Assembly: GCA_019636245.1 (NCBI GenBank)
Contig: JAHBXX010000009.1
Coordinates: 62,001-126,000 of the forward strand
Source of the DNA: Planctomycetota bacterium
Lineage (GTDB): Bacteria; Planctomycetota; UBA1135; UBA2386
Length of the DNA: 64,000 bases
Reading direction: 5' to 3'
Part shown: positions 57,497 to 64,000 of the stretch, one piece after another
Position numbering within the stretch: the first letter of the stretch is position 1
Layout: each line of letters opens with the position of its first letter
Notes under the pieces: generated by a model
Told to the model about the DNA's origin: nothing
What the model saw: only the letters and a program-made list of their open reading frames with translations
Database searches by the model: none
Position numbers and translations under genes: made by a program

Positions 57497-60400
57497 ATGT
57501 GTGGCATCATCGCCGTGTTGCGCCGGCCGAGCCGGCGCCGACCACCCGAGCCCGAACAGCTGCTGCAGGCGCTGGCGGCGGCGGAGCAGCGGTTCGCCGC
57601 CGGCCGGGACGCGGTCGCGCTCGGCGCCGCGGCCGACGCGCTGCGGGGCCTCGACGTCGCGCTGCGCGGCGTGCCGGGGCTGTGGACGCTCTTGCGCGAG
57701 CCGCGGCTCGGCCAGCAGCTGCGGGAACGCCTGCAGGCGCTGCAGGTCGAGTTGACGGCGTTCGAACGCTCGCTCGACCAGCAGGCCGTGGGCGACGCCG
57801 TCGACGCCGGCATCGAGCAGCGCAACGCCGCGCTGGTGCGGCTCAAGGACGCGCTGTGGGCGGTGCTGCAGGATCGCCTGCCCCACGCCGACGCCGTGCG
57901 CGACCTCGCCGGCGACGACGTGCCGCACCAGGCCGCGGCCGCCGCCTGGTCGAGCCTGCAGACCGCGCTCGCCGCGCTCGACCGCCTCGAGGTCCGCGGC
58001 CGCGACTCGGCCGGCATCGCGGTCACGCTCACCGGCATCGACGCCGCGGCGGCGCCGCTGCCGCAGCTGTTCGCCGGCCGCGACCAGGACCCGCTGTTCC
58101 AGGACGGCTCGGCGCGCCTCGCCGACGGCTGCCTCGACCTCGTCTACAAGCACGCCGCCGAGATCGGCGAGCTCGGCGACAACGTGCGCACGCTGCGCGA
58201 CGGCATGCGCCAGGACCGCCTGCTGCAGGCGGCGCTGCGGCAGCCCGGCGTCGAGGCGCTGGTGCTCGGCCACACCCGCTGGGCCAGCGTCGGCATCATC
58301 AGCGAGCCGAACGCGCACCCGCTGAACCACGAGGAGCAGGACGCCGGCGGCGGCCCGTACGTGATCGGCGCGCTGAACGGCGACGTCGACAACCACCACG
58401 AACTGGTGCAGCGCCACGGCCTGCGCCTGCACGACGCCATCACCACCGACGCCAAGGTGATCCCGACGCTGGTGTCGCGGCAGCTGCGCGACGGGCACGA
58501 GCTGGTCGCGGCGTTCCGCCGCACGGTGGCGACGTTCGAGGGCTCGGTCGCGATCGCCGCGGCGACGACGCGCGAGCCTGGCCGCCTGGCGCTGGCGCTG
58601 CGCGGCTCGGGCCAGGCGCTCTACATCGGCCTCGGCGAGGACGCGTTCGTGGTCGCCAGCGAGCCCTACGGCGTCATCGAGGAGTGCGACCGCTACCTGC
58701 GCATGGACGGCGAGACGCCCGGCAATCCCGCCAACCCGGCGGCATCGCGCGGCCAGGTGGTCGTGCTCGACCGCGCCGCCGCCGGCGAGGTCGATGGCAT
58801 CGCACGGGAGGCCTACGACGGCACGCCGCTGCCGGTGGCCGCGCGCCACCTGACCGCGGCGGCGGTGACGACGCGCGACATCGATCGCGGCGAGTTCCGC
58901 CACTTCCTCGCCAAGGAGATCCACGAGGCGCCGTCGTCGCTGCAGAAGACCCTGCGCGGCCGGATCGTGCGCCGCGACGGCCGCCTGCGCGTCGCGTTGC
59001 CCGAGGCGTCGCTGCCGGCCACGGTGGTGGCCGCGCTGCAGCAGGGCCGTGCACGCCGCGTGCTGGTGATCGGGCAGGGCACCGCCGCGGTCGCCGGCCA
59101 GGCGGTCGCCGCGGCGATCGCCGACGCGCTGCGCGGCGCCGACGTCGCCGTCGAGGCGCTGCCGGCCACCGAACTGTCCGGCTTCCGGCTCGACGACGAC
59201 ATGCGGGCGACGCTGATCGTCGCCATCTCGCAGTCCGGCACCACCACCGACACCAACCGCACCGTCGACCTGGTGCGGGCGCGCGGCGCCACCGTGCTGG
59301 CGATCGTCAACCGCCGCGGCAGCGACCTCTGCGACAAGGCCGACGGCGTGCTCTACACCAGCGACGGCCGCGACATCGAGATGAGCGTCGCCAGCACGAA
59401 GGCGTTCTACGCCCAGTGCGCGGCCGGCCAGCTGCTGGCGCTGGCGCTGGCGCGCGCGGCCGGTCGCGCCGACGACGCCGCCGAGCACCAGCTGCTGCAG
59501 GCGCTGCTGGAACTGCCGGCGGCGATGCGCGAGGTGCAGCGTCAGGAGCCGGCGATCGCGGCGATCGCCCGGGCGCACGCGCCGCAGCGCCGCTACTGGG
59601 CGATGGTCGGCAACGGCCGGAACCGCATCGCCGCCGCCGAGGTGCGAATCAAGCTCTCGGAGCTGTGCTACAAGTCGATCGCCTGCGACTCGACCGAGGA
59701 CAAGAAGCACATCGACCTGTCGTCGGAGCCGCTGATCTTCGTCTGCGCCGCCGGCCTGACCGGCTCGACCGCCGACGACGTCGCCAAGGAAGTCGCGATC
59801 TACAAGGCGCACAAGGCCTGCCCGATCGTCGTCGCGACCGCGGGCGAGACGCGCTTCGGCAGCGCGGCGGCGACGATCGTGGTCCCGGAGGTGCACCCGG
59901 CGCTCGCCTACGTGCTGTCGACGATGGCCGGCCACCTGTTCGGCTACCGCTGCGCGCTCGCGATCGACGAGCTGGCGCTGCCGCTGCGGCGCATGCGCGG
60001 CGCGATCGAAGAGGCGTTCGCCGAAGGTCGACCGGGCGGCGACGTGCTCGGCCGGCTGCGGGCGCCGCTGCAGCCGCACTGGATCGAGTTCCGCAAGGAC
60101 CTGCTGCTCGGCCGCTACGACGGCGCACTCGAGGCCAGCACCGCCTCGCGGCTGACGTCGTTGTGCAACTACGCGCTCGGCTTCCTGCCGCTGGACGCGT
60201 TCGCGGTCGAGTTCGGCGAACCGGGCGCGCCCGGCGTCGTCGTCGACCGGCTGACCGAGGAACTGACGCACGGCATCGACCAGCTCACGCGGCCGGTCGA
60301 CGCGATCAAGCACCAGGCGAAGACGGTCACCGTCGGCATCTCGCGCGCCGACGAGGCGCTGCTGACGGTGCCGCTGGTCCGCGCGCTGATGGAGGCCGGC

Positions 60401-60937
60401 GCCGGCCGCGACCGCTTCGGCTACCGCGACCTGCGCGCGCTGGCCGGGCTCGATCCGGCCGTGGTCGAGGTGCTGGGCAGCACCCGCTACGCGATCGACG
60501 GCGAGGTCGAGGGCGGCGCGGCTCGGATCCACGTCGTCGACCAGCGCGGCATCGCCCGGCAGCTGCGCTCGCGCACCAGCCAGAACCCGCTGCTGAAGGG
60601 CACCAAGCACCTGGTCGCCACCGAGCGGCAGTGCATGGTCGCCAAGGGCCGCAGCGACGACCGCACGGTGATCCTGGTGCCCGAGGTCGAACAGAACCGC
60701 GCCGTCGGCATCACCCTGCTGCACGTGCGGTTCCACGACCACCTCGACGCGGCGACGCTGCGCGGCGTGCTCGGCGGCTACCGCAACCGCTACGGCGCGC
60801 TCGCCGATGCGGTCACCGAGACCGAACCTTCGTTCGACGAGGGCCTGCTGGCGACGATGCCGGTCGTCGACCTGCTCTGCGAGCCGATCTACTCGCTGGC
60901 CGACCGCTGGCGGCACGGCACGCTGCACCGGTCGTGA
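57497..60937 (+). CDS. Giant GlmS-like protein: glutamine amidotransferase, two SIS domains, C-terminal extension
   Basis: 1146 residues, nearly twice normal GlmS (~610). The N-terminal nucleophile Cys2 in MCGIIAV is followed by an unusual ~140-residue helical insertion. The rest of the class II amidotransferase then continues: RGRDSAGIAV (~168), GHTRWASVG (~259), NGDVDNHHEL (~294). SIS domain 1 is near residues 510-660 (VLVIGQGTAAVAG, ISQSGTTTDTNRT, SVASTKAFYAQ) and SIS 2 near 690-830 (VGNGRNRIAAAEVRIKLSE). A GlmS-like closing segment, AIKHQAKTVTVG, occurs near residue 940, and ~190 further residues follow. It probably makes an aminosugar phosphate, as GlmS makes glucosamine-6-phosphate; the extra parts are of unknown use. 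Confidence 0.82.
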   Translation: MCGIIAVLRRPSRRRPPEPEQLLQALAAAEQRFAAGRDAVALGAAADALRGLDVALRGVPGLWTLLREPRLGQQLRERLQALQVELTAFERSLDQQAVGDAVDAGIEQRNAALVRLKDALWAVLQDRLPHADAVRDLAGDDVPHQAAAAAWSSLQTALAALDRLEVRGRDSAGIAVTLTGIDAAAAPLPQLFAGRDQDPLFQDGSARLADGCLDLVYKHAAEIGELGDNVRTLRDGMRQDRLLQAALRQPGVEALVLGHTRWASVGIISEPNAHPLNHEEQDAGGGPYVIGALNGDVDNHHELVQRHGLRLHDAITTDAKVIPTLVSRQLRDGHELVAAFRRTVATFEGSVAIAAATTREPGRLALALRGSGQALYIGLGEDAFVVASEPYGVIEECDRYLRMDGETPGNPANPAASRGQVVVLDRAAAGEVDGIAREAYDGTPLPVAARHLTAAAVTTRDIDRGEFRHFLAKEIHEAPSSLQKTLRGRIVRRDGRLRVALPEASLPATVVAALQQGRARRVLVIGQGTAAVAGQAVAAAIADALRGADVAVEALPATELSGFRLDDDMRATLIVAISQSGTTTDTNRTVDLVRARGATVLAIVNRRGSDLCDKADGVLYTSDGRDIEMSVASTKAFYAQCAAGQLLALALARAAGRADDAAEHQLLQALLELPAAMREVQRQEPAIAAIARAHAPQRRYWAMVGNGRNRIAAAEVRIKLSELCYKSIACDSTEDKKHIDLSSEPLIFVCAAGLTGSTADDVAKEVAIYKAHKACPIVVATAGETRFGSAAATIVVPEVHPALAYVLSTMAGHLFGYRCALAIDELALPLRRMRGAIEEAFAEGRPGGDVLGRLRAPLQPHWIEFRKDLLLGRYDGALEASTASRLTSLCNYALGFLPLDAFAVEFGEPGAPGVVVDRLTEELTHGIDQLTRPVDAIKHQAKTVTVGISRADEALLTVPLVRALMEAGAGRDRFGYRDLRALAGLDPAVVEVLGSTRYAIDGEVEGGAARIHVVDQRGIARQLRSRTSQNPLLKGTKHLVATERQCMVAKGRSDDRTVILVPEVEQNRAVGITLLHVRFHDHLDAATLRGVLGGYRNRYGALADAVTETEPSFDEGLLATMPVVDLLCEPIYSLADRWRHGTLHRS

Positions 60938-60946
60938 CGCCGGCGC

Positions 60947-62494
60947 CTAGCGCATGCGCCACAACCGCACGCTGCGGATGGCCCCCGTGCGCCAGGGCAG
61001 CACCAGGCGCAGGTCGGCGCCGCCGTTCTGCCGGTTGGCGAACCGCGCCCCGCGCAGCAGGAACGTCTCGACCACCCACGGCCCCTCGCGGCGCTTGAGT
61101 CCCGGCCGGCTCGGCGTGTAGGCGCCGCCGAGCGGCTGCCGGCGGTCGCGGGAGTCGTATTCGACCTGCAGCGGCGCCACCGCGTCGTGCACGACCTCGA
61201 GCACGAAGTCGGCAGCGGTGTCGAACACGAAGTGGTCGCTGACCTGGAAGTAGAGGAAGCTGCCGCCGCCCCTGCCGTCGCGGCGCGGCCGCAGCGTGCC
61301 GTCGCGCACCTCGGGCGCGCCGTCGTCCTGCGCGATCTCGCGCAGGCCGCGGCGGGTGCCGGCCGCGTAGTCGGCGGCAACCTCGACGGCGTCGGCCGCT
61401 TCCTCGCCCCAGCCGAGCTGCGGCCGCGGCCGCGGTTCCGGCCAGCGCAGCGGCACCGGCGGGCCGGGATCGTCGCCGGCGCGCAGCCTGGCCACGAACG
61501 CGCGCGTCGCCTCGAGGTAGGCGGTGCCGGTCTCGCGCGTCGCGCACAGTTCGCTGCCTTCGTGCATCTCGTTCCACGTCTCCAGCAGCACCAGTTCGGG
61601 CCGGTGCCGCAGGGCGCGCTGCCACGAGTGGGCGTAGAAGGCGCCGTCTTCGCGCTCGCGCACGGGCGAGTGGCGCCCCGGCACCACACGGTCGTCGTAG
61701 CCCGGGCCGATCTGCGCCACGCCCGGATGCAACGACGGCCCCCAGAGCGCCGCTCCCCAGCGCGTGGTCAGGTCCTGGCCGATGTCGCCCCACGAGGCAT
61801 CGGCGACCAGGCAGACCCGTTCGCCGGGGAACCGCTGCTGGAAGGCGCGGCGCAGCGTCGCCCCGAGCTCGCGATCCCACTTCGCCGCGAAGGCGCTGAC
61901 GTAGAGCACCACCAGCACGCCGCCGCGATGCCGGGCCCAGTGCCGGTCCGGGATCGCTGCGAAGTACTCGACGACGGTGCCGCAGAACAGCGCCCGCCCC
62001 GCCGGCGTGGTCAGGTCGGCCTTGCCGTCGGCCGGCTGCACGCCGCGCACCGCGTTGGCGAGCGTCGTCGTGTCGTACATCAGGCCGAGCCTCGGCGCCG
62101 GCGTGCCCGCCGCCGCCAGCCGGTCGAGCGCCGCGACCATCGGTGGCAGGCCGCGACGCGAGAACGCCAGCGGCGGCAGGTCGTAGGCGCCTGGCGCCCC
62201 CCAGTAGACCGGCAGCGCGGCGTCGATGCCGCAATCGCCCATCGCCGCGAGGTTCTCGGCGTGCCAGTCGACCGACAGGTAGCTGACCTGCTCCGGGGCG
62301 GGGAACTGGTGGCAATGGCCATCGGGGCCCGGCGCGTCCGGTCGGGCGAAGTGCTCGCTCGGCCACTGGTACCAGTAGAAATAGTGCGTCGCGACGGTGA
62401 TCGCCGGGCCGGGCGGCACCGGCGCCGGCGCCGGTGCCTGCGCCGCGGCCGAGCCGAGCATGCCGATCGCGAGGCTGAGGAACAGGGCGCGCAT
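60947..62494 (-). CDS. DUF5010-type secreted glycoside-hydrolase-like protein
   Basis: 515 residues with a signal peptide (GSAAAQ) and a Pro/Ala linker. ATHYFYWYQWPSEHF, VDWHAENLAAMGDCGID, LPVYWGAP and LETWNEMHEGSE match DUF5010/GH99-like barrel proteins of planctomycetes. Acidic residues in TWNEMHEG are candidates for catalysis. The C-terminal ~130 residues form a separate beta-rich module (FLYFQVSDHFVFD, EVVHDAVAPLQVEYD). It may cut mannan-type or other polysaccharides outside the cell. It is divergent from the DegT gene and carries TATGGT 18 bases before its start. Confidence 0.78.
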   Translation of the reverse strand: MRALFLSLAIGMLGSAAAQAPAPAPVPPGPAITVATHYFYWYQWPSEHFARPDAPGPDGHCHQFPAPEQVSYLSVDWHAENLAAMGDCGIDAALPVYWGAPGAYDLPPLAFSRRGLPPMVAALDRLAAAGTPAPRLGLMYDTTTLANAVRGVQPADGKADLTTPAGRALFCGTVVEYFAAIPDRHWARHRGGVLVVLYVSAFAAKWDRELGATLRRAFQQRFPGERVCLVADASWGDIGQDLTTRWGAALWGPSLHPGVAQIGPGYDDRVVPGRHSPVREREDGAFYAHSWQRALRHRPELVLLETWNEMHEGSELCATRETGTAYLEATRAFVARLRAGDDPGPPVPLRWPEPRPRPQLGWGEEAADAVEVAADYAAGTRRGLREIAQDDGAPEVRDGTLRPRRDGRGGGSFLYFQVSDHFVFDTAADFVLEVVHDAVAPLQVEYDSRDRRQPLGGAYTPSRPGLKRREGPWVVETFLLRGARFANRQNGGADLRLVLPWRTGAIRSVRLWRMR

Positions 62495-62512
62495 GGCGGC
62501 CGACCGCTCCCC

Positions 62513-62518
62513 ACCATA
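62513..62518 (-). promoter_or_regulatory. Putative -10 element (TATGGT) of the DUF5010 gene
   Basis: TATGGT on the minus strand ends 18 bases before the ATG at 62494. It faces away from the TATCCT element of the divergent aminotransferase gene. Confidence 0.35.
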
Positions 62519-62594
62519 GCCCGTCCACGGCGCCGCCGCCGCCGTGCCGCGGCCGCGCCCGCCACCAGACCCTGGAGCCGCCCACGCCGCTCCC

Positions 62595-62600
62595 TATCCT
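62595..62600 (+). promoter_or_regulatory. Putative -10 element (TATCCT) of the DegT gene
   Basis: TATCCT ends 11 bases before the ATG at 62612; the intervening CTGCCCCCCTG is no ribosome site, so a leaderless message is suggested. Confidence 0.4.
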
Positions 62601-62611
62601 CTGCCCCCCTG

Positions 62612-63727
62612 ATGCCCGTCCCCCTGATCGATCTCACCCGTGACAAGGCGCAGCTCGCCGAAGTCGAGGCCGCCGTGGTGCGCGTCGTGCGCTCCGGCCA
62701 GTACGTGCTCGGCCCCGAGGTCGAGAACTTCGAACGCGAACTGCAGCAGTACCTCGGCTGCAAGCACGCGCTGGCGATGTCGTCCGGCACCGATGCGCTG
62801 CTGGCCCCGCTGATGGCGCTCGGCATCGGCCCCGGCGACGAGGTCGTGCTGCCGACCTACTCGTTCTTCGCCACCGCCGGCGTCGTCGCCCGCACCGGCG
62901 CGCGGCCGGTGTTCGTCGACGTCGAGCCCCGCTGGCTGAACGTCGATCCGCAGCGCCTCGACGACGCGCTGCGGAACTGCCGCCGGCCGAAGGCGGTCAT
63001 GGCGGTGCACCTGTTCGGCGCCGCGTTCGACACCGACGCGGTGCTGTCGATCTGTCGTCGCCATTCGGTGCCGCTGATCGAGGACGCCGCGCAGGCGATC
63101 GGCACCCGGCACAACGGCCGCATGTGCGGCGGCGACGGGCTGTGCGCCGGCTGGTCGACGTTCCCGACCAAGAACCTCGGCGGCCTCGGCGACGGCGGCT
63201 TCCTGACCACCAACGACGACGCCTTCCACGCCACCTGCCGGCTGCTGCGCAACCACGGCATGGCCGAGCAGTACAAGCACCACTCGATCGGCGGCAACTT
63301 CCGCATGGACGCGCTGCAGGCGGCGGCGCTGCGGGTCAAGCTGCGCTCGATCGAGAAGGTCACCGAGCAGCGACGCGAGAACGCGCAGCGCTACCGGACC
63401 CTGTTCGCCGAGGCCAACCTGCTGGGCTGGGCCGAGCTGCCGACCGACACCGACCGGCACGCCTACCACCAGTTCGTGATCCGCGTGCCGCAAGCGCAGC
63501 GCGATCCGGCGATCGCCCATCTGCGGCAGCAGGGCATCGGCTGCGCGGTCTACTACCCGATCCCGTTCCACCGCCAGCCGTGCTTCCAGCACCTCGGCGC
63601 CGACCCGAAGGACTTCCCGGTCGCCGAGACGGCGGCGGCTGTGACGCTGGCGCTGCCGATCTTCCAGGGCCTGACCGAGGCCGAGCAGATCGACGTCGTC
63701 GGGGCGCTGAAGCAGTTCGTGCGCTGA
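62612..63727 (+). CDS. DegT/DnrJ/EryC1 (ArnB-type) sugar aminotransferase
   Basis: 371 residues, full length. PLP-enzyme landmarks are SSGTDALLAPLMALGIGPGDEV, IEDAAQAIGT, and the PLP lysine K187 in FPTKNLGGLGDGGF, followed by NFRMDALQAA and YYPIPFHRQPCF. It transfers an amino group from glutamate to a keto-sugar nucleotide, making amino-sugars for surface polysaccharides or antibiotics. The sugar substrate cannot be told. It stands near the GlmS-like gene, consistent with amino-sugar metabolism in this region. The end is 12 bases from a convergent gene. Confidence 0.93.
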   Translation: MPVPLIDLTRDKAQLAEVEAAVVRVVRSGQYVLGPEVENFERELQQYLGCKHALAMSSGTDALLAPLMALGIGPGDEVVLPTYSFFATAGVVARTGARPVFVDVEPRWLNVDPQRLDDALRNCRRPKAVMAVHLFGAAFDTDAVLSICRRHSVPLIEDAAQAIGTRHNGRMCGGDGLCAGWSTFPTKNLGGLGDGGFLTTNDDAFHATCRLLRNHGMAEQYKHHSIGGNFRMDALQAAALRVKLRSIEKVTEQRRENAQRYRTLFAEANLLGWAELPTDTDRHAYHQFVIRVPQAQRDPAIAHLRQQGIGCAVYYPIPFHRQPCFQHLGADPKDFPVAETAAAVTLALPIFQGLTEAEQIDVVGALKQFVR

Positions 63728-63739
63728 CGGCGGAGGCGG

Positions 63740-64000
63740 TCAGAACGTGATCCACGGCGCCGGCGCCGACAGCGACAGCCCGGACGGGGGCAGCGTCGCC
63801 GCCTGCACGCACGACACCGAGCCGAGCAGGGCCGGCGCGGTCGGCATCGTGAACGATCCGGCGAGGCCCGCCGCGTCGACGATTCCGACCAGCGCCACCG
63901 CGTACGGCTGCGCCAGGTCCACGTAGAGGCCGGCCAGGTCGAGGAACAGGGGCGGCGCGAACGGCGCCACGACCACGAGTCCGGGTGCTGGCACGTTGCC
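63740..64000 (-). CDS. C-terminal end of a secreted protein (partial)
   Basis: The last ~86 codons of a gene that runs off the window. The translation is hydrophobic and beta-rich, with LYVDLAQPYAV, GLAGSFTMPTAPALLGSVSCVQAATL and final APWITF. This is the common C-terminal module of planctomycete exported proteins, in which a small all-beta domain with P..P.L.G....Q ends the chain. Function cannot be told from the fragment. Confidence 0.7.
   Translation of the reverse strand, partial: GNVPAPGLVVVAPFAPPLFLDLAGLYVDLAQPYAVALVGIVDAAGLAGSFTMPTAPALLGSVSCVQAATLPPSGLSLSAPAPWITF

Noticed and set aside
56309..60928. Very long minus-strand open frame opposite the HEAT-like and GlmS-like genes
   Set aside because: It is the antisense of two well-supported plus-strand genes; translation is His/Arg/Val/Gln-rich low complexity, an effect of high GC at third codon positions.

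Overview
The window is very GC-rich bacterial chromosome (roughly 70% or more by eye). It is gene-dense, with many 4-base stop/start overlaps (ATGA, GTGA) and many exported proteins whose signal peptides end in A-Q. The mix of secreted von Willebrand factor A (vWA) proteins, DUF4388 proteins, hpnCDE squalene genes, a DUF5010 glycosidase-like protein and abundant GT-C glycosyltransferases fits a member of the Planctomycetota. That placement is inference from gene content. No rRNA, tRNA, CRISPR array or transposase was recognised.

Layout. 1-10 kb: the tail of an epimerase runs in frame into a serpin, followed by a HEAT-vWA protein. Next comes a tightly coupled four-gene unit: VIT-vWA protein, vWA-cytochrome P460-like fusion, OmpR-type response regulator and histidine kinase. 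10-13 kb: hpnC-hpnD-hpnE on the minus strand. 13-20 kb: a DUF669-type protein with an SSB-like tail, a tandem thioredoxin protein, two DUF4388 proteins, ligA, a 34-residue membrane peptide and an APH/P-loop protein. 20-30 kb: a minus-strand run of molybdopterin oxidoreductase, TM0106-type nuclease, SGNH-like protein, SF1 helicase and CoA-transferase. This run is interrupted by a roughly 2.1 kb foreign-looking insert carrying a glycosyltransferase, bounded by 57-base direct repeats. 30-37 kb: a truncated protoporphyrinogen-oxidase-like gene, a gene relic and three large GT-C proteins. 37-42 kb: an HtrA-like protease and thiol-redox genes (redoxin, TlpA-like, DsbD-like). 42-46 kb: envelope proteins. 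46-54 kb: a nitrous oxide reductase cluster (cytochrome c, nosZ, nosD, nosF, nosL, nosY, a membrane protein and a ModA-like lipoprotein), with a fasciclin protein and an Rrf2 regulator on the other side of a divergent promoter region. 55-64 kb: PPK2, a DUF3299 protein, a HEAT-like protein, a 1146-residue GlmS-like protein, a DUF5010 protein, a DegT aminotransferase and the end of a secreted protein.

How the genes work together. The nos cluster should reduce N2O in the periplasm, with NosD/F/Y/L supplying and maturing the copper centres. The neighbouring Rrf2 protein has three clustered cysteines, as in Fe-S, NO-sensing relatives, and could control it. The DsbD/TlpA/redoxin genes are the kind of thiol machinery that supports cytochrome c and copper-site maturation. 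hpnCDE makes squalene for hopanoids.

The most intriguing items are the vWA/P460/two-component operon, the repeat-flanked insert that appears to separate a nuclease gene from its helicase, and a recurrent TANNNT element 6-18 bases before start codons that lack a Shine-Dalgarno site, which suggests leaderless mRNAs.
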